Source of the DNA: Paraburkholderia dinghuensis
GTDB lineage: Bacteria; Pseudomonadota; Gammaproteobacteria; Burkholderiales; Burkholderiaceae
Assembly: GCF_003837865.1 (NCBI RefSeq)
Contig: NZ_RQIS01000013.1
Location: forward strand, 62,415-126,414
DNA length: 64,000 nucleotides
Direction of reading: 5' to 3'
The number at the start of each line of letters is the position of its first letter. The first letter of the stretch is position 1. Position numbers and translations under genes: made by a program. Positions 26,963-35,248 of the stretch are shown piece after piece. The notes under the pieces were generated by a model. The model was not told where the DNA came from and made no database searches. It saw only the letters and a list, made by a program, of their open reading frames with translations.

Positions 26963-27334
26963 CTACGGATTGCCGAGTGCAACCGAGAGCCAGTAAGTCA
27001 TCACCGCCGCCTGATAGGGTTTCTGAAGCAACACCAGCGCGCCGTTGGTGACCGCCCTTGCGTGCAGCAACGGCGTTGGGTACGCGCTGATGAAGATGGT
27101 CGCCGGGGCATAGCCAAGCGCCAGCAGGCGCTCGTGCATCTCCACACCCGACATGCCGGACATGCGGACGTCGGAGATGAGGCAGGATGTGTCGGCGATC
27201 TGCCCGGACACGAGAAATTCTTCGGCTGACTCGAACATGCGCGCCTGCCAGCCTAGCGATCGCACGAGGCTTCCTAACGCGAGACGAACGGCTTTATCGT
27301 CGTCAACAATCGAGACAACAGGTGCTGTTTGCAA
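26963..27334 (-). CDS. Stand-alone receiver-domain protein
   Basis: 123 residues that form only a receiver domain: VDDDKAVRLAL, phospho-acceptor D55 in LISDVRM, Ser of IFISAYP and Lys of LQKPYQ. There is no output domain. The apparent start is a TTG at 27334 with GAGGG 8 bases upstream. It lies 140 bases after the kinase gene on the same strand, so it may be co-transcribed and act as a phosphate sink or second acceptor for that kinase. This is inferred. Confidence 0.85.
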   Translation of the reverse strand: MQTAPVVSIVDDDKAVRLALGSLVRSLGWQARMFESAEEFLVSGQIADTSCLISDVRMSGMSGVEMHERLLALGYAPATIFISAYPTPLLHARAVTNGALVLLQKPYQAAVMTYWLSVALGNP

Positions 27335-27474
27335 AGTGGCGGCCCTCGACCTCTCTTCCTGCGGGATAAAGCGCGAACAACCCGCTTGCCCGTATTCTTA
27401 TCTGGAGGTTACTGCACAACCGCTCGTGCCGCGATGATACGAATGTATAACCGATGCGAACGCTGGCAGCGGGG

Positions 27475-29313
27475 CTACGCGAGTGCTGCAGACACTCGCG
27501 CTGGCGGCAAGCTGAAACTGAATGTCGAGCCACCTTCGGGGTTGTTGGATGCCCAGATTTGACCGCCATGCGCCTCGATGATCGAACTGCATATTGCCAG
27601 CCCCATCCCCATACCCGTGCTGCGCGTCGTAAAGAAGGGCTCGAACAGACGCGACAGGTTCTCCTTGCTGATGCCGGGCCCTGAGTCTCGCACAGCCACC
27701 ACTACGTTTTCTTCGTTGTCCATGCCGGATTCGACCGCAAGTTTGCGCTCGCCGTCGACGGTGGCCATCGCTTGCACACCGTTAATGATGATGTTGATGA
27801 GCACCTGCTGAAGTTGCACACGATCGCCAAGCACCGCGGGAAGTCCGGGCGCGAGATTCAGCACAAGCGATCCACCGTGGCTCTTGACCTCACCGCGAAT
27901 CAGCGTCATCACTTCGTCAATCAGTTCGTTCACCTCAACGCGTGCCCTGTCAGGTGGCGCTCCCTTCATCAATTTCCTCACACGCTGCACGATTTCAGCC
28001 GCCCGGTTCCCCTCACCCGTTATCTGGGTCATGCACCCTTCAATCTCTTCCACGTTGAGCGGCTGGCGGCGCAGCCAGCGCAGACCGGCCTCGGCATTCG
28101 TGATGATGGCGGCGAGCGGCTGACCGACCTCATGCGCAATCGACGCGCTTAGTTCGCCGAGGGCGGTGATGCGACTGGCGCGCGCGAGTTCGTTTTGCGC
28201 CTGCCGCAACTGTTCCTCTGTCTGCTTTGCCTCCGTCACGTCCATCACGGCTCCGATGAACTGCCTGCTGTCCGCCTGATCGGTTGTTCGGTGCACCACG
28301 ACGTGCAGATGCTTGATCCTCGCATCCGGAAACAGCAGGCGATGCTCGACGTCAAAATCACACTTCGAACCTCGCGCCTCCACTAGCAGTTGCTCGAACA
28401 CCTGCATGTCGTCCGGGTGCACACGCTGCCGGACCATGTCAATCGTGGGTGTCATTGCCACGTCGTACTCGAAAATATTGAAGGCCTGCTCAGACCAGAA
28501 TACCTCGCCGGTTGAGACGTTCCACCCGAAGCTACCAGTACGACTGAGCTTCTGAGCTTCAGCAAGATACTGCGCCTGACTTTTTCGCAGCCACTCCTCG
28601 GCACGCTTGCGCTCGGTGATGTCGTTGTTCGTCTCGAGGGTGGCGAGCAGCGCGCCCCGCTCGTCTCGCTGCAGTGCCCAGCGACTGGCTACGATGGCCT
28701 CAGAACCATCGCGTTTGGTGTGAACCAGTTCGCCTTCCCAGCTCCCGTCGCGAATATACAGTTGCTGAATTTCCTCGCGAGGCAGCGGAAAAAGGGTCCG
28801 GAGAAGCTCATCGGCGACTTTCCCAATCGCCTCTTCCTGTTTCCAGCCATAAAGCGTTTCCGCAGCGCGATTCCAGTACGTGATCACTTCGTTCTGGTCG
28901 CGGACGAACACGGTGTCGTGGGTCAGATCCAGGAGCCGCGCCTGGGCACGCTGCACTTTTTCAATGCGGTTAATCCGCCTGACAAGCGTTGTGACAGCGA
29001 TTGACGTGACGAGAAAGGAACTAAGGGGGATATAGTCCTCGGGAGAGGCTATCCGAAAGCTATAGAGGGGCGGTGTGAAAAAAAAGTCCAGCAGCGCGGC
29101 GCCAACGACCGAGAAAATCGCGGATGAAATGAAGCTGTCCTTCAAGGACAACACGACAATGACAATCAAGAGAAGGAAGCCCGTGGTGCTCAATCGCAGC
29201 TGCAGTCGGAGGCAGATTGCAGCAACGGCGCCGAGCGCGATGCAGCCCCCAATCCACAAAGGCACCAGATGTTTAAGGCCGCCGCTAACATATGAAGAAC
29301 CTGCTGCCCGCAC
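27475..29313 (-). CDS. PAS sensor histidine kinase with DUF4118 membrane domain
   Basis: 612 residues. Four hydrophobic segments (~15-112) match the KdpD-type DUF4118 membrane domain. Two PAS/PAC units follow (~125-240 and ~255-370). The phospho-acceptor H394 is in SIAHEVGQPLAAI, and the ATPase domain has the N-box IIINGVQAM, DSGPGIS, and FEPFFTTRSTGMGMGLAI. The HEVGQPL form of the H-box is typical of FixL/DctB-like kinases. The start is GTG 29313 with GGGAGG 7 bases upstream. The regulators at 26263 and 26963 are the likely partners. No haem-PAS residues were recognised, so the signal is unknown. Confidence 0.9.
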   Translation of the reverse strand: MRAAGSSYVSGGLKHLVPLWIGGCIALGAVAAICLRLQLRLSTTGFLLLIVIVVLSLKDSFISSAIFSVVGAALLDFFFTPPLYSFRIASPEDYIPLSSFLVTSIAVTTLVRRINRIEKVQRAQARLLDLTHDTVFVRDQNEVITYWNRAAETLYGWKQEEAIGKVADELLRTLFPLPREEIQQLYIRDGSWEGELVHTKRDGSEAIVASRWALQRDERGALLATLETNNDITERKRAEEWLRKSQAQYLAEAQKLSRTGSFGWNVSTGEVFWSEQAFNIFEYDVAMTPTIDMVRQRVHPDDMQVFEQLLVEARGSKCDFDVEHRLLFPDARIKHLHVVVHRTTDQADSRQFIGAVMDVTEAKQTEEQLRQAQNELARASRITALGELSASIAHEVGQPLAAIITNAEAGLRWLRRQPLNVEEIEGCMTQITGEGNRAAEIVQRVRKLMKGAPPDRARVEVNELIDEVMTLIRGEVKSHGGSLVLNLAPGLPAVLGDRVQLQQVLINIIINGVQAMATVDGERKLAVESGMDNEENVVVAVRDSGPGISKENLSRLFEPFFTTRSTGMGMGLAICSSIIEAHGGQIWASNNPEGGSTFSFSLPPARVSAALA

Positions 29314-29492
29314 GGAACGCCTCCCTTAGTGCAGCTTTACTCACCGCTTGCGTCCGGTCTGGCGCAAAAGCTCCAGGCATCGCAGACCAAAACAGCGCTC
29401 GTCCCTCGAACCTTCTGTTGCTCCTCTCCAGATAATAGTCGCCGGAGATTGTGTCGCGCAGTTCGAAGCCGCTCGTGACGCCTCCTCAGCGC

Positions 29493-29512
29493 GCTTATAC
29501 GACCGTATAAGC
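29493..29512. promoter_or_regulatory. 20-nt palindrome upstream of kinase gene
   Basis: gcttatacg-ac-cgtataagc is a perfect 9-bp inverted repeat, 180 bases upstream of the kinase start and ~435 upstream of the efflux operon. Its compact symmetry fits a dimeric operator. TATA-like bases inside could also belong to a -10 box. No binding protein is known. Confidence 0.4.
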
Positions 29513-29705
29513 AGACTACGCTAACGCGGCATCGACATATCCAACCGTAGAGTAGATTCGCGATCCGGCTAGACCTAATCTTCTTTCATCGCGACAGCGC
29601 TCGACCTCAGGGTAGCGCAAGACTCGCGGTTCGGCCCGACGACAACACCACCTTTTCGGTTGCCCGACCGACCGGTTCCGTCTACATCGTCTCCAAGGAA
29701 TCATC

Positions 29706-29834
29706 GTGTCAAACGTTCTGCACAACTGGATATACATCGGAAGCAACGCTTACGACGAGTACACGTTCGTGCCGTGGCTCGACAGGAATATTTATCGCCG
29801 GACGGTTGAACTCTCCAGGATTTGCATCCAGTAG
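29706..29834 (+). CDS. Possible 42-residue small protein
   Basis: A GTG at 29706 with AAGGA 6 bases upstream opens a 42-codon frame beginning VSNVLHNWIYIGSNAYDEYT, rich in aromatic residues, ending at TAG 29832-29834. I do not recognise it. It may be a leader or small protein before the efflux operon or a chance frame; the ribosome-binding site is the only support. Confidence 0.25.
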   Translation: MSNVLHNWIYIGSNAYDEYTFVPWLDRNIYRRTVELSRICIQ

Positions 29835-29946
29835 CCGGGAATCATTGGCTATTCATTCTCAACCCTTTGTCGTGCCGGATACGGATCGGAGTGCGTCTTC
29901 CGCATCTGGGAGAGCGCAACCACGATTGCCCCTTACAGGACGCAAC

Positions 29947-31509
29947 ATGAACCTGCCGAAAAACGCGAGCGCTCTTGCGCCATTGACCGGCTGGCAGTTC
30001 GCGCTGGGCGCGTTCGCGGTGTCCCTCGCCACCTTCATGAATGTGCTGGACTCGTCGATCGCCAATGTCGCGATCCCGACGCTGTCCGGCGACCTGGGTG
30101 TGTCGGTCGATGAAGGCACGTGGGTCATCACGCTGTTCTCCGCGGCCAACGCGGTGGCGATTCCGCTGACCGGGTGGCTCACGCAGCGGGTCGGGCAGGT
30201 CAAGCTCTTCGTATCAGCGATCCTGCTGTTCGTGGTGTCGTCCGCGGCGTGCGGCTTCGCGCCCAGCCTGCCTGTTCTGCTCGTCGCGCGTATCGTACAA
30301 GGCGCCGTGGCGGGACCGCTGGTGCCGTTGTCGCAAGCACTCCTGCTCAGTACGTTTGCGCGAGAAAAAAGCTCGAACGCACTGGCGCTGTGGGCGATGA
30401 CCGCAACGGTCGGACCGATCGCCGGGCCGGCCCTGGGCGGCTGGATCACGGACAACTACAGCTGGTCCTGGATCTTCTATATCAACGTGCCCGTTGGGCT
30501 GTTCGCCGCCGCGGTGATCTGGGGGATCTACCGCAAGCGCGAAACGCCGTCGCGCAAGCTGCCGGTGGACAAGGTGGGGCTCATGTCGCTAATCGTCTGG
30601 GTGGCCGCGCTGCAGATCATGCTCGACAAGGGCAAGGACCTCGCCTGGTTCAGTTCACCGGTGATCTGGGCGCTCACGATCGTCGCGCTGGTCGCGTTCC
30701 TGTTCTTCGTGGTCTGGGAGCTGACCGAGGCCAAGCCGATCGTCGACCTGCGCCTGTTCAAGCGACGCAACTTCCTGGGCGGCACCATCGCGATATCGAT
30801 CGCGTACGCGGTCTTCTTCGCCAACCTCGTGATCCTGCCGACATGGATTCAGGAGTACCTCGGCTACCCGGCCGTCGATGCGGGGCTCGTGACAGCGCCG
30901 CTCGGCGTCTTCGCCGTGCTCCTTGCGCCGGTGATGGGCAAGATCATGCCGAAATCGGACATGCGGATGCTGGCGACGCTCGCCTTCCTCGGCTTTGCGG
31001 GCGTGTTCCTGATGCGCTCGTGGTACACGACGGGCGTTGACGCCTACACGCTGGTTCTGCCGACGCTGCTGCAGGGCATCCCGATGGCGCTGTTCTTCAC
31101 GCCGCTTACGGCAATCATCCTGTCGGGCTTGCCACCGGAGAAGATCCCGGCGGCGGCGGGTCTGTCGAACTTCGTGCGGATTTTCGCCGGCGCGGCAGGC
31201 ACATCGCTCCTGAGCACCGTCTGGAGCAACCGGACGATCCTGCACCATTCGCAGCTTGCCGAGCAGACCGGTTTGAACAACCCGGCCTATGTGCATGCGC
31301 TCACCGGTATCGAGACGATGCTGCATGCGAGTCTCTTCAAAGCCGAGGCCTTCTTCGAAGCGCAAATGAGCGCGCAGGCGGCGATGCTCGGCCTGAACGA
31401 TGTGTTCTGGCTGTCGGCCGTGATCTTCGTCGTGATTATTCCGCTCATCTGGATCACCAAACCCAGCAAGGACGGCGCGAAGAACGCAGCGGGCGCGGGC
31501 GGTCACTGA
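29947..31509 (+). CDS. DHA2-family multidrug efflux permease (EmrB-like)
   Basis: 520 residues with about 14 hydrophobic segments, the DHA2 size. Signature motifs: LDSSIANVAIPTL in helix 1, GRxxDRxG-like region TGWLTQRVGQVKLF, and GPIAGPALGGWITDNYSWSWIFY in helix 5. An inner-membrane proton antiporter. I use the ATG at 29947 (AGGA upstream) rather than earlier starts, which add an unrelated polar stretch. It heads an operon with a MarR regulator, an outer-membrane factor and a HlyD adaptor: a complete tripartite pump of EmrAB-TolC type. The drug range is unknown. Confidence 0.93.
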   Translation: MNLPKNASALAPLTGWQFALGAFAVSLATFMNVLDSSIANVAIPTLSGDLGVSVDEGTWVITLFSAANAVAIPLTGWLTQRVGQVKLFVSAILLFVVSSAACGFAPSLPVLLVARIVQGAVAGPLVPLSQALLLSTFAREKSSNALALWAMTATVGPIAGPALGGWITDNYSWSWIFYINVPVGLFAAAVIWGIYRKRETPSRKLPVDKVGLMSLIVWVAALQIMLDKGKDLAWFSSPVIWALTIVALVAFLFFVVWELTEAKPIVDLRLFKRRNFLGGTIAISIAYAVFFANLVILPTWIQEYLGYPAVDAGLVTAPLGVFAVLLAPVMGKIMPKSDMRMLATLAFLGFAGVFLMRSWYTTGVDAYTLVLPTLLQGIPMALFFTPLTAIILSGLPPEKIPAAAGLSNFVRIFAGAAGTSLLSTVWSNRTILHHSQLAEQTGLNNPAYVHALTGIETMLHASLFKAEAFFEAQMSAQAAMLGLNDVFWLSAVIFVVIIPLIWITKPSKDGAKNAAGAGGH

Positions 31510-31528
31510 GCTGCGCGCGAACCTTCCC

Positions 31529-31966
31529 ATGAAGCATCACACGCCCAAAAGTTTTTCGCAGACGCCAGGCGTCGGGTTCCTGCTGACCAAGGCTCGCAAC
31601 CTGATCACTGCGGAAATGGACACAGCCCTCAAGGATCTCAACATCACCGGCCGGCAGATGGGCATTCTCCTGGCGATGCAGCGCGGCCTCGCCACCACGC
31701 CGTTCGAGCTTTCGAAGATGTTGTCCGTCGATACCGGACTGATGACCCGGATGCTGGACAAGCTGGAAATGAAGGGGCTGCTGGAACGCTCGCGCAGCGT
31801 GGATGATCGCCGGGTGGTCAACCTGGTGCTGACGCACAAGGGCGAAGAGATCGCGGCCGAGATTCCGAATATCGCGCCGGAAGTGCTGAACGCACGGTTG
31901 AAGAAACTCACGACGGCGGAGTTCGAAGAGCTGTGCCGTTTGCTCTGCAAATTGATTGGCGAGTGA
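31529..31966 (+). CDS. MarR-family transcriptional regulator
   Basis: 145 residues with the winged-helix MarR core: ITGRQMGILLAM, then LSKMLSVDTGLMTRMLDKLE (recognition helix) and the wing RSRSVDDRRVVNLVLT. It begins 19 bases after the permease stop, inside the efflux operon, as EmrR-type repressors do. The expected role is to repress the operon until a pump substrate binds. Confidence 0.9.
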   Translation: MKHHTPKSFSQTPGVGFLLTKARNLITAEMDTALKDLNITGRQMGILLAMQRGLATTPFELSKMLSVDTGLMTRMLDKLEMKGLLERSRSVDDRRVVNLVLTHKGEEIAAEIPNIAPEVLNARLKKLTTAEFEELCRLLCKLIGE

Positions 31967-32015
31967 GCGCCGCGGCGCTCCCCCTTTTTTAACCATTCAT
32001 CTCACAGGTCAGAAA

Positions 32016-33521
32016 ATGAACCCGCAGATTACTAGATCAGCCCGCGGTGCCCGCGCGATTAAAACGGGGCTGTCGGTGATGCTGGCGGCGTTGCTCCCGG
32101 CATGCGCCAACTATGCGGGCATTCACAGCGACAAGCAGATGGCGAAGCCGCAACAGTTCGAGACGACGCAAAGCCTGCCCGCCGAAGGCGGTCACTGGCC
32201 GGCCGCCAACTGGGCCGACCAGTTCGGTGACGCGCAATTGAAGGCCCTGATCGAGGAAGCGCTCAAGGGCAATCCGACGATTGCGCAGGCGCGCGCCCGA
32301 ATCGCCGGGGCGCAAGCCTATGCGGGCACGGCGAAGGCCAGCACGATGCCGCGCGTCGACGCGAGTTATTCGCTGACGCGCCAGCAGTACAGCAGCACGA
32401 CGCTCATTCCGCCGCCGTTTGCCGGCTCATGGCAGACCGAAAACAAGGGATTGCTTGGCGCTTCGTTTGATCTCGACCTATGGGGCAAGAATCGCGCAGC
32501 GCTGAAGGCGGCGCTTTCCCAGGTACAGGCAAGCGAGGCCGACGCGGAAGTCGTCAAGCTCACGCTCACGACCTCGGTTGCCCGCACCTATAACCAGCTT
32601 GCGCGGCTTTACGTGCTGCACGACATCGCCCAGCAGGAAGTCGGACGCCGCGAACAGATCGACCGAATCACGGCCGGCCGCATCGCGACCGGGCTCGATA
32701 CCGAGGTTGAGCGCAAGACGGCGCAGGCGAATCTCGCGACCGCCCGCTCGGCGCTCGCCGCGCTCGACGGCAGCATCCTGACGACGCGCTACCAACTGGC
32801 CGCGCTCATGGGCGAAGGCCCGGACCGCGGGCTTGCGATTACGCGGCCTGCGCTCGGCATCGGCGACCAGGTGCGCCTGCCGGACAACCTTCCGGCCAAC
32901 CTCGTGGGCCGCCGCCCGGACATCGTCGCGGCCCGCTGGCGAGTCGATGCGCTTACGCACGAAGTAAAGGAAGCCAAGGCCGAGTTCTACCCGGACATCA
33001 ATCTGAGCGCCGCGATCGGCCTCGACGCGTTCGGCTTCGGCCGCTTTTTGACGGCGGCGAGCCGCACGGCCAGCGTCGGTCCGGCGATCTATCTGCCGAT
33101 CTTCGACGGGGGTGCGCTGCGTGCGCAATTGAAGGGCCGTTACGCCGATTTCGACGACGCCGTCGCGACCTACAACCAGACGCTGATCAGTGCCTTGAGC
33201 AATGTGGCGACAGAACTTGCGCAGATCCGCTCGAGCGACTTGCAGATTGGCGACGCGCAAGCGGCGCAACAAGACGCGCGCGGGGCCGACGAGCTGGCGC
33301 TCACGCAGTACAAGGGCGGCCTGACGAATCAGCTGACTGTGCTCAATGCCGACGTGCTCACGCTGCAGGCCGATCAGGCCGTCGCCAACCTGCTGATGGA
33401 CCGGCGCGATCAAAAGATCGCGCTCGCATCGGCACTCGGTGGCGGCTATGTCGATAGGTCATCCGATGCAACACACCGTGCGGGTTCAGCCGCGCCTTCT
33501 AACTCCCTCGCCGCGCGTTGA
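32016..33521 (+). CDS. Outer-membrane efflux lipoprotein (NodT/OprM family)
   Basis: 501 residues from the ATG at 32016. The N-terminus carries a lipoprotein signal ending LLPACAN, so the Cys would be lipidated. The rest contains the duplicated outer-membrane efflux protein domain (SFDLDLWGKNRAALKAA and YPDINLSAAIGLDAFG are typical NodT-family motifs). It forms the trimeric outer-membrane channel for the pump encoded by the neighbours. The frame opens upstream at 31956 inside the marR end, but the signal peptide sets the start. Confidence 0.93.
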   Translation: MNPQITRSARGARAIKTGLSVMLAALLPACANYAGIHSDKQMAKPQQFETTQSLPAEGGHWPAANWADQFGDAQLKALIEEALKGNPTIAQARARIAGAQAYAGTAKASTMPRVDASYSLTRQQYSSTTLIPPPFAGSWQTENKGLLGASFDLDLWGKNRAALKAALSQVQASEADAEVVKLTLTTSVARTYNQLARLYVLHDIAQQEVGRREQIDRITAGRIATGLDTEVERKTAQANLATARSALAALDGSILTTRYQLAALMGEGPDRGLAITRPALGIGDQVRLPDNLPANLVGRRPDIVAARWRVDALTHEVKEAKAEFYPDINLSAAIGLDAFGFGRFLTAASRTASVGPAIYLPIFDGGALRAQLKGRYADFDDAVATYNQTLISALSNVATELAQIRSSDLQIGDAQAAQQDARGADELALTQYKGGLTNQLTVLNADVLTLQADQAVANLLMDRRDQKIALASALGGGYVDRSSDATHRAGSAAPSNSLAAR

Positions 33522-33555
33522 AACGGCACGTTCGTAAACTTCTTGGTGAATTGAC

Positions 33556-34854
33556 ATGAGCGATACCATCCAGACTGACCGCGCGACTGACCGCTCGAGT
33601 GCGGATCCGGCACAATCGAACAGCAAGGGTGCACACGATGGCACCACCGGAACCCCGCCGGACGCGACGCCGCCCGGCGACTCAAGCAAGCGCAAGCTGT
33701 GGCTCGCACTGCTGGGCATCGGGGTCGCGGTCGCGGGTGCTGCTTATGGCACGTACTATTTCAAGTATGGGCAATTTCACGAGTCGACCGACGACGCGTA
33801 CGTCAACGGCAACCTCGTGCAGCTCACGCCGCAGGTGACCGGCACGGTCAACGCAGTCAACGCGGACGACACACAGATCGTGAAAGTGGGCGACCCGGTT
33901 GTCACGCTGGATCCGGCCGATTCGAGGATCGCACTCCTGAACGCCGAGGCGGCGCTCGGCCAGGCCGTGCGCAAGGTCAGCACGCTCTACGTGGACAACA
34001 GCTACTACGCGGCCAACGTCGCGCAGCGCGAGGCGGCCCTGGCGCGCGCGCAGGACGATCTGCAGCGCCGTGTCGCGGTGGCCGGCACCGGCGCGGTGTC
34101 TGCCGAAGATGTCTCGCACGCTCGCGAGGCCGTAGCCGCCGCTCAGGCAGCGCTCGACGCGGCCCGCGAGCAGGCGCAATCGAACCGCGCGCTGACCGAC
34201 CGCACAACGATCCGGCAGCATCCGGACGTGCGGGCCGCCGCCGCGAAGGTACGTGACGCCTATCTCGACTACGCACGCAACACGCTGCCGGCACCGGTGA
34301 CGGGCTACGTCGCGCAGCGCTCGGTGCAAATTGGCGAGCGAGTCTCACCGGGCACGCCGCTGATGTCGATTGTGCCGCTCAACGGCGTGTGGGTCGATGC
34401 GAACTTCAAGGAAGGGCAATTGCGCCGCATGCGCATCGGTCAGCCGGTCACGATGACGGCGGACGTCTACGGATCGAGCGTCAAGTACCACGGACAAGTG
34501 ATCGGCTTCTCGGCGGGCACGGGCAGCGCGTTCGCGACGTTGCCGGCACAGAACGCGACCGGCAACTGGATCAAGATTGTGCAGCGCCTGCCGGTGCGTA
34601 TCGCGCTCGACCCGAAGGAACTCGCGGCGCATCCGCTGCGGATCGGGCTATCGATGGAAGTCGACGCCGACACGCGCAATGATTCCGGCACGCAGCTCGC
34701 GGCGGCGGTCAACACCACTTATCGCACCGACGTGTTTGCGCAATATGGCGATAAGGCCAATGCCGAGATCGCGAAGATCATCGAGCAGAACGAGATGACG
34801 GCGCAGGCGCAGACTACACGACCGGCTGCGACGAAGGTGGCGATGAGGAATTGA
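33556..34854 (+). CDS. HlyD-family periplasmic adaptor (EmrA-like)
   Basis: 432 residues. A polar N-terminal ~50 residues, one membrane segment (LWLALLGIGVAVAGAAYGTY), then the biotinyl-lipoyl-like half DDAYVNGNLVQLTPQVTGTV, a helical hairpin rich in Ala/Gln and the second half with APVTGYVAQRSVQIGERVSP. This is the EmrA/HlyD adaptor layout. It is the last gene of the efflux operon, 34 bases after the outer-membrane gene, and links the DHA2 permease to the outer-membrane channel. Confidence 0.93.
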   Translation: MSDTIQTDRATDRSSADPAQSNSKGAHDGTTGTPPDATPPGDSSKRKLWLALLGIGVAVAGAAYGTYYFKYGQFHESTDDAYVNGNLVQLTPQVTGTVNAVNADDTQIVKVGDPVVTLDPADSRIALLNAEAALGQAVRKVSTLYVDNSYYAANVAQREAALARAQDDLQRRVAVAGTGAVSAEDVSHAREAVAAAQAALDAAREQAQSNRALTDRTTIRQHPDVRAAAAKVRDAYLDYARNTLPAPVTGYVAQRSVQIGERVSPGTPLMSIVPLNGVWVDANFKEGQLRRMRIGQPVTMTADVYGSSVKYHGQVIGFSAGTGSAFATLPAQNATGNWIKIVQRLPVRIALDPKELAAHPLRIGLSMEVDADTRNDSGTQLAAAVNTTYRTDVFAQYGDKANAEIAKIIEQNEMTAQAQTTRPAATKVAMRN

Positions 34855-35248
34855 GCGGCCTTACCGTGGTTACGCGAGACGCCCGCGAATTGCGTTCCCG
34901 TGCCCAGCCGTGGTCGCCGCATAGGTTGGTGAGGATAGCCGGTACCAGATGACCTTGTTCATCTTCTTGAGTGTCACGGTTGGTCTGGCCAACTGAACCC
35001 TTCGAACCATCAACTGATGAAATATGGATGCTCGTCAGCGAGCGCCATGTCCGTGCATCCGCACATGCGCAGCGAGAGGGGGCGGGCGGACATTCATGGG
35101 CGACCGTGGCGCAGTGCGGATGCGGATATAGCGCACGCGAGTATGAATGCCGCATAAGAACGGTGACTTGTCGTGCACGCCAGTCGGCGCAACCCCTTCA
35201 AGTGGCTCAACTTTTGGTCGGCGTAATTGCGGTAGCTCCAGAATGCGG
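34855..35248. other. Intergenic between convergent operons
   Basis: Nearly 400 bases between the convergent ends of the efflux operon and the TMAO-reductase-like operon. Short frames have no motifs. No clear intrinsic terminator with T-run was found. Confidence 0.45.

Larger units (their letters stand above)
29314..29946. other. Long intergenic region kinase / efflux operon
   Basis: About 630 bases between divergent genes. It holds a 20-nt palindrome (29493-29512) and a short frame with a plausible ribosome-binding site (29706-29834), both listed separately. The rest shows no recognisable coding sequence. Confidence 0.5.
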
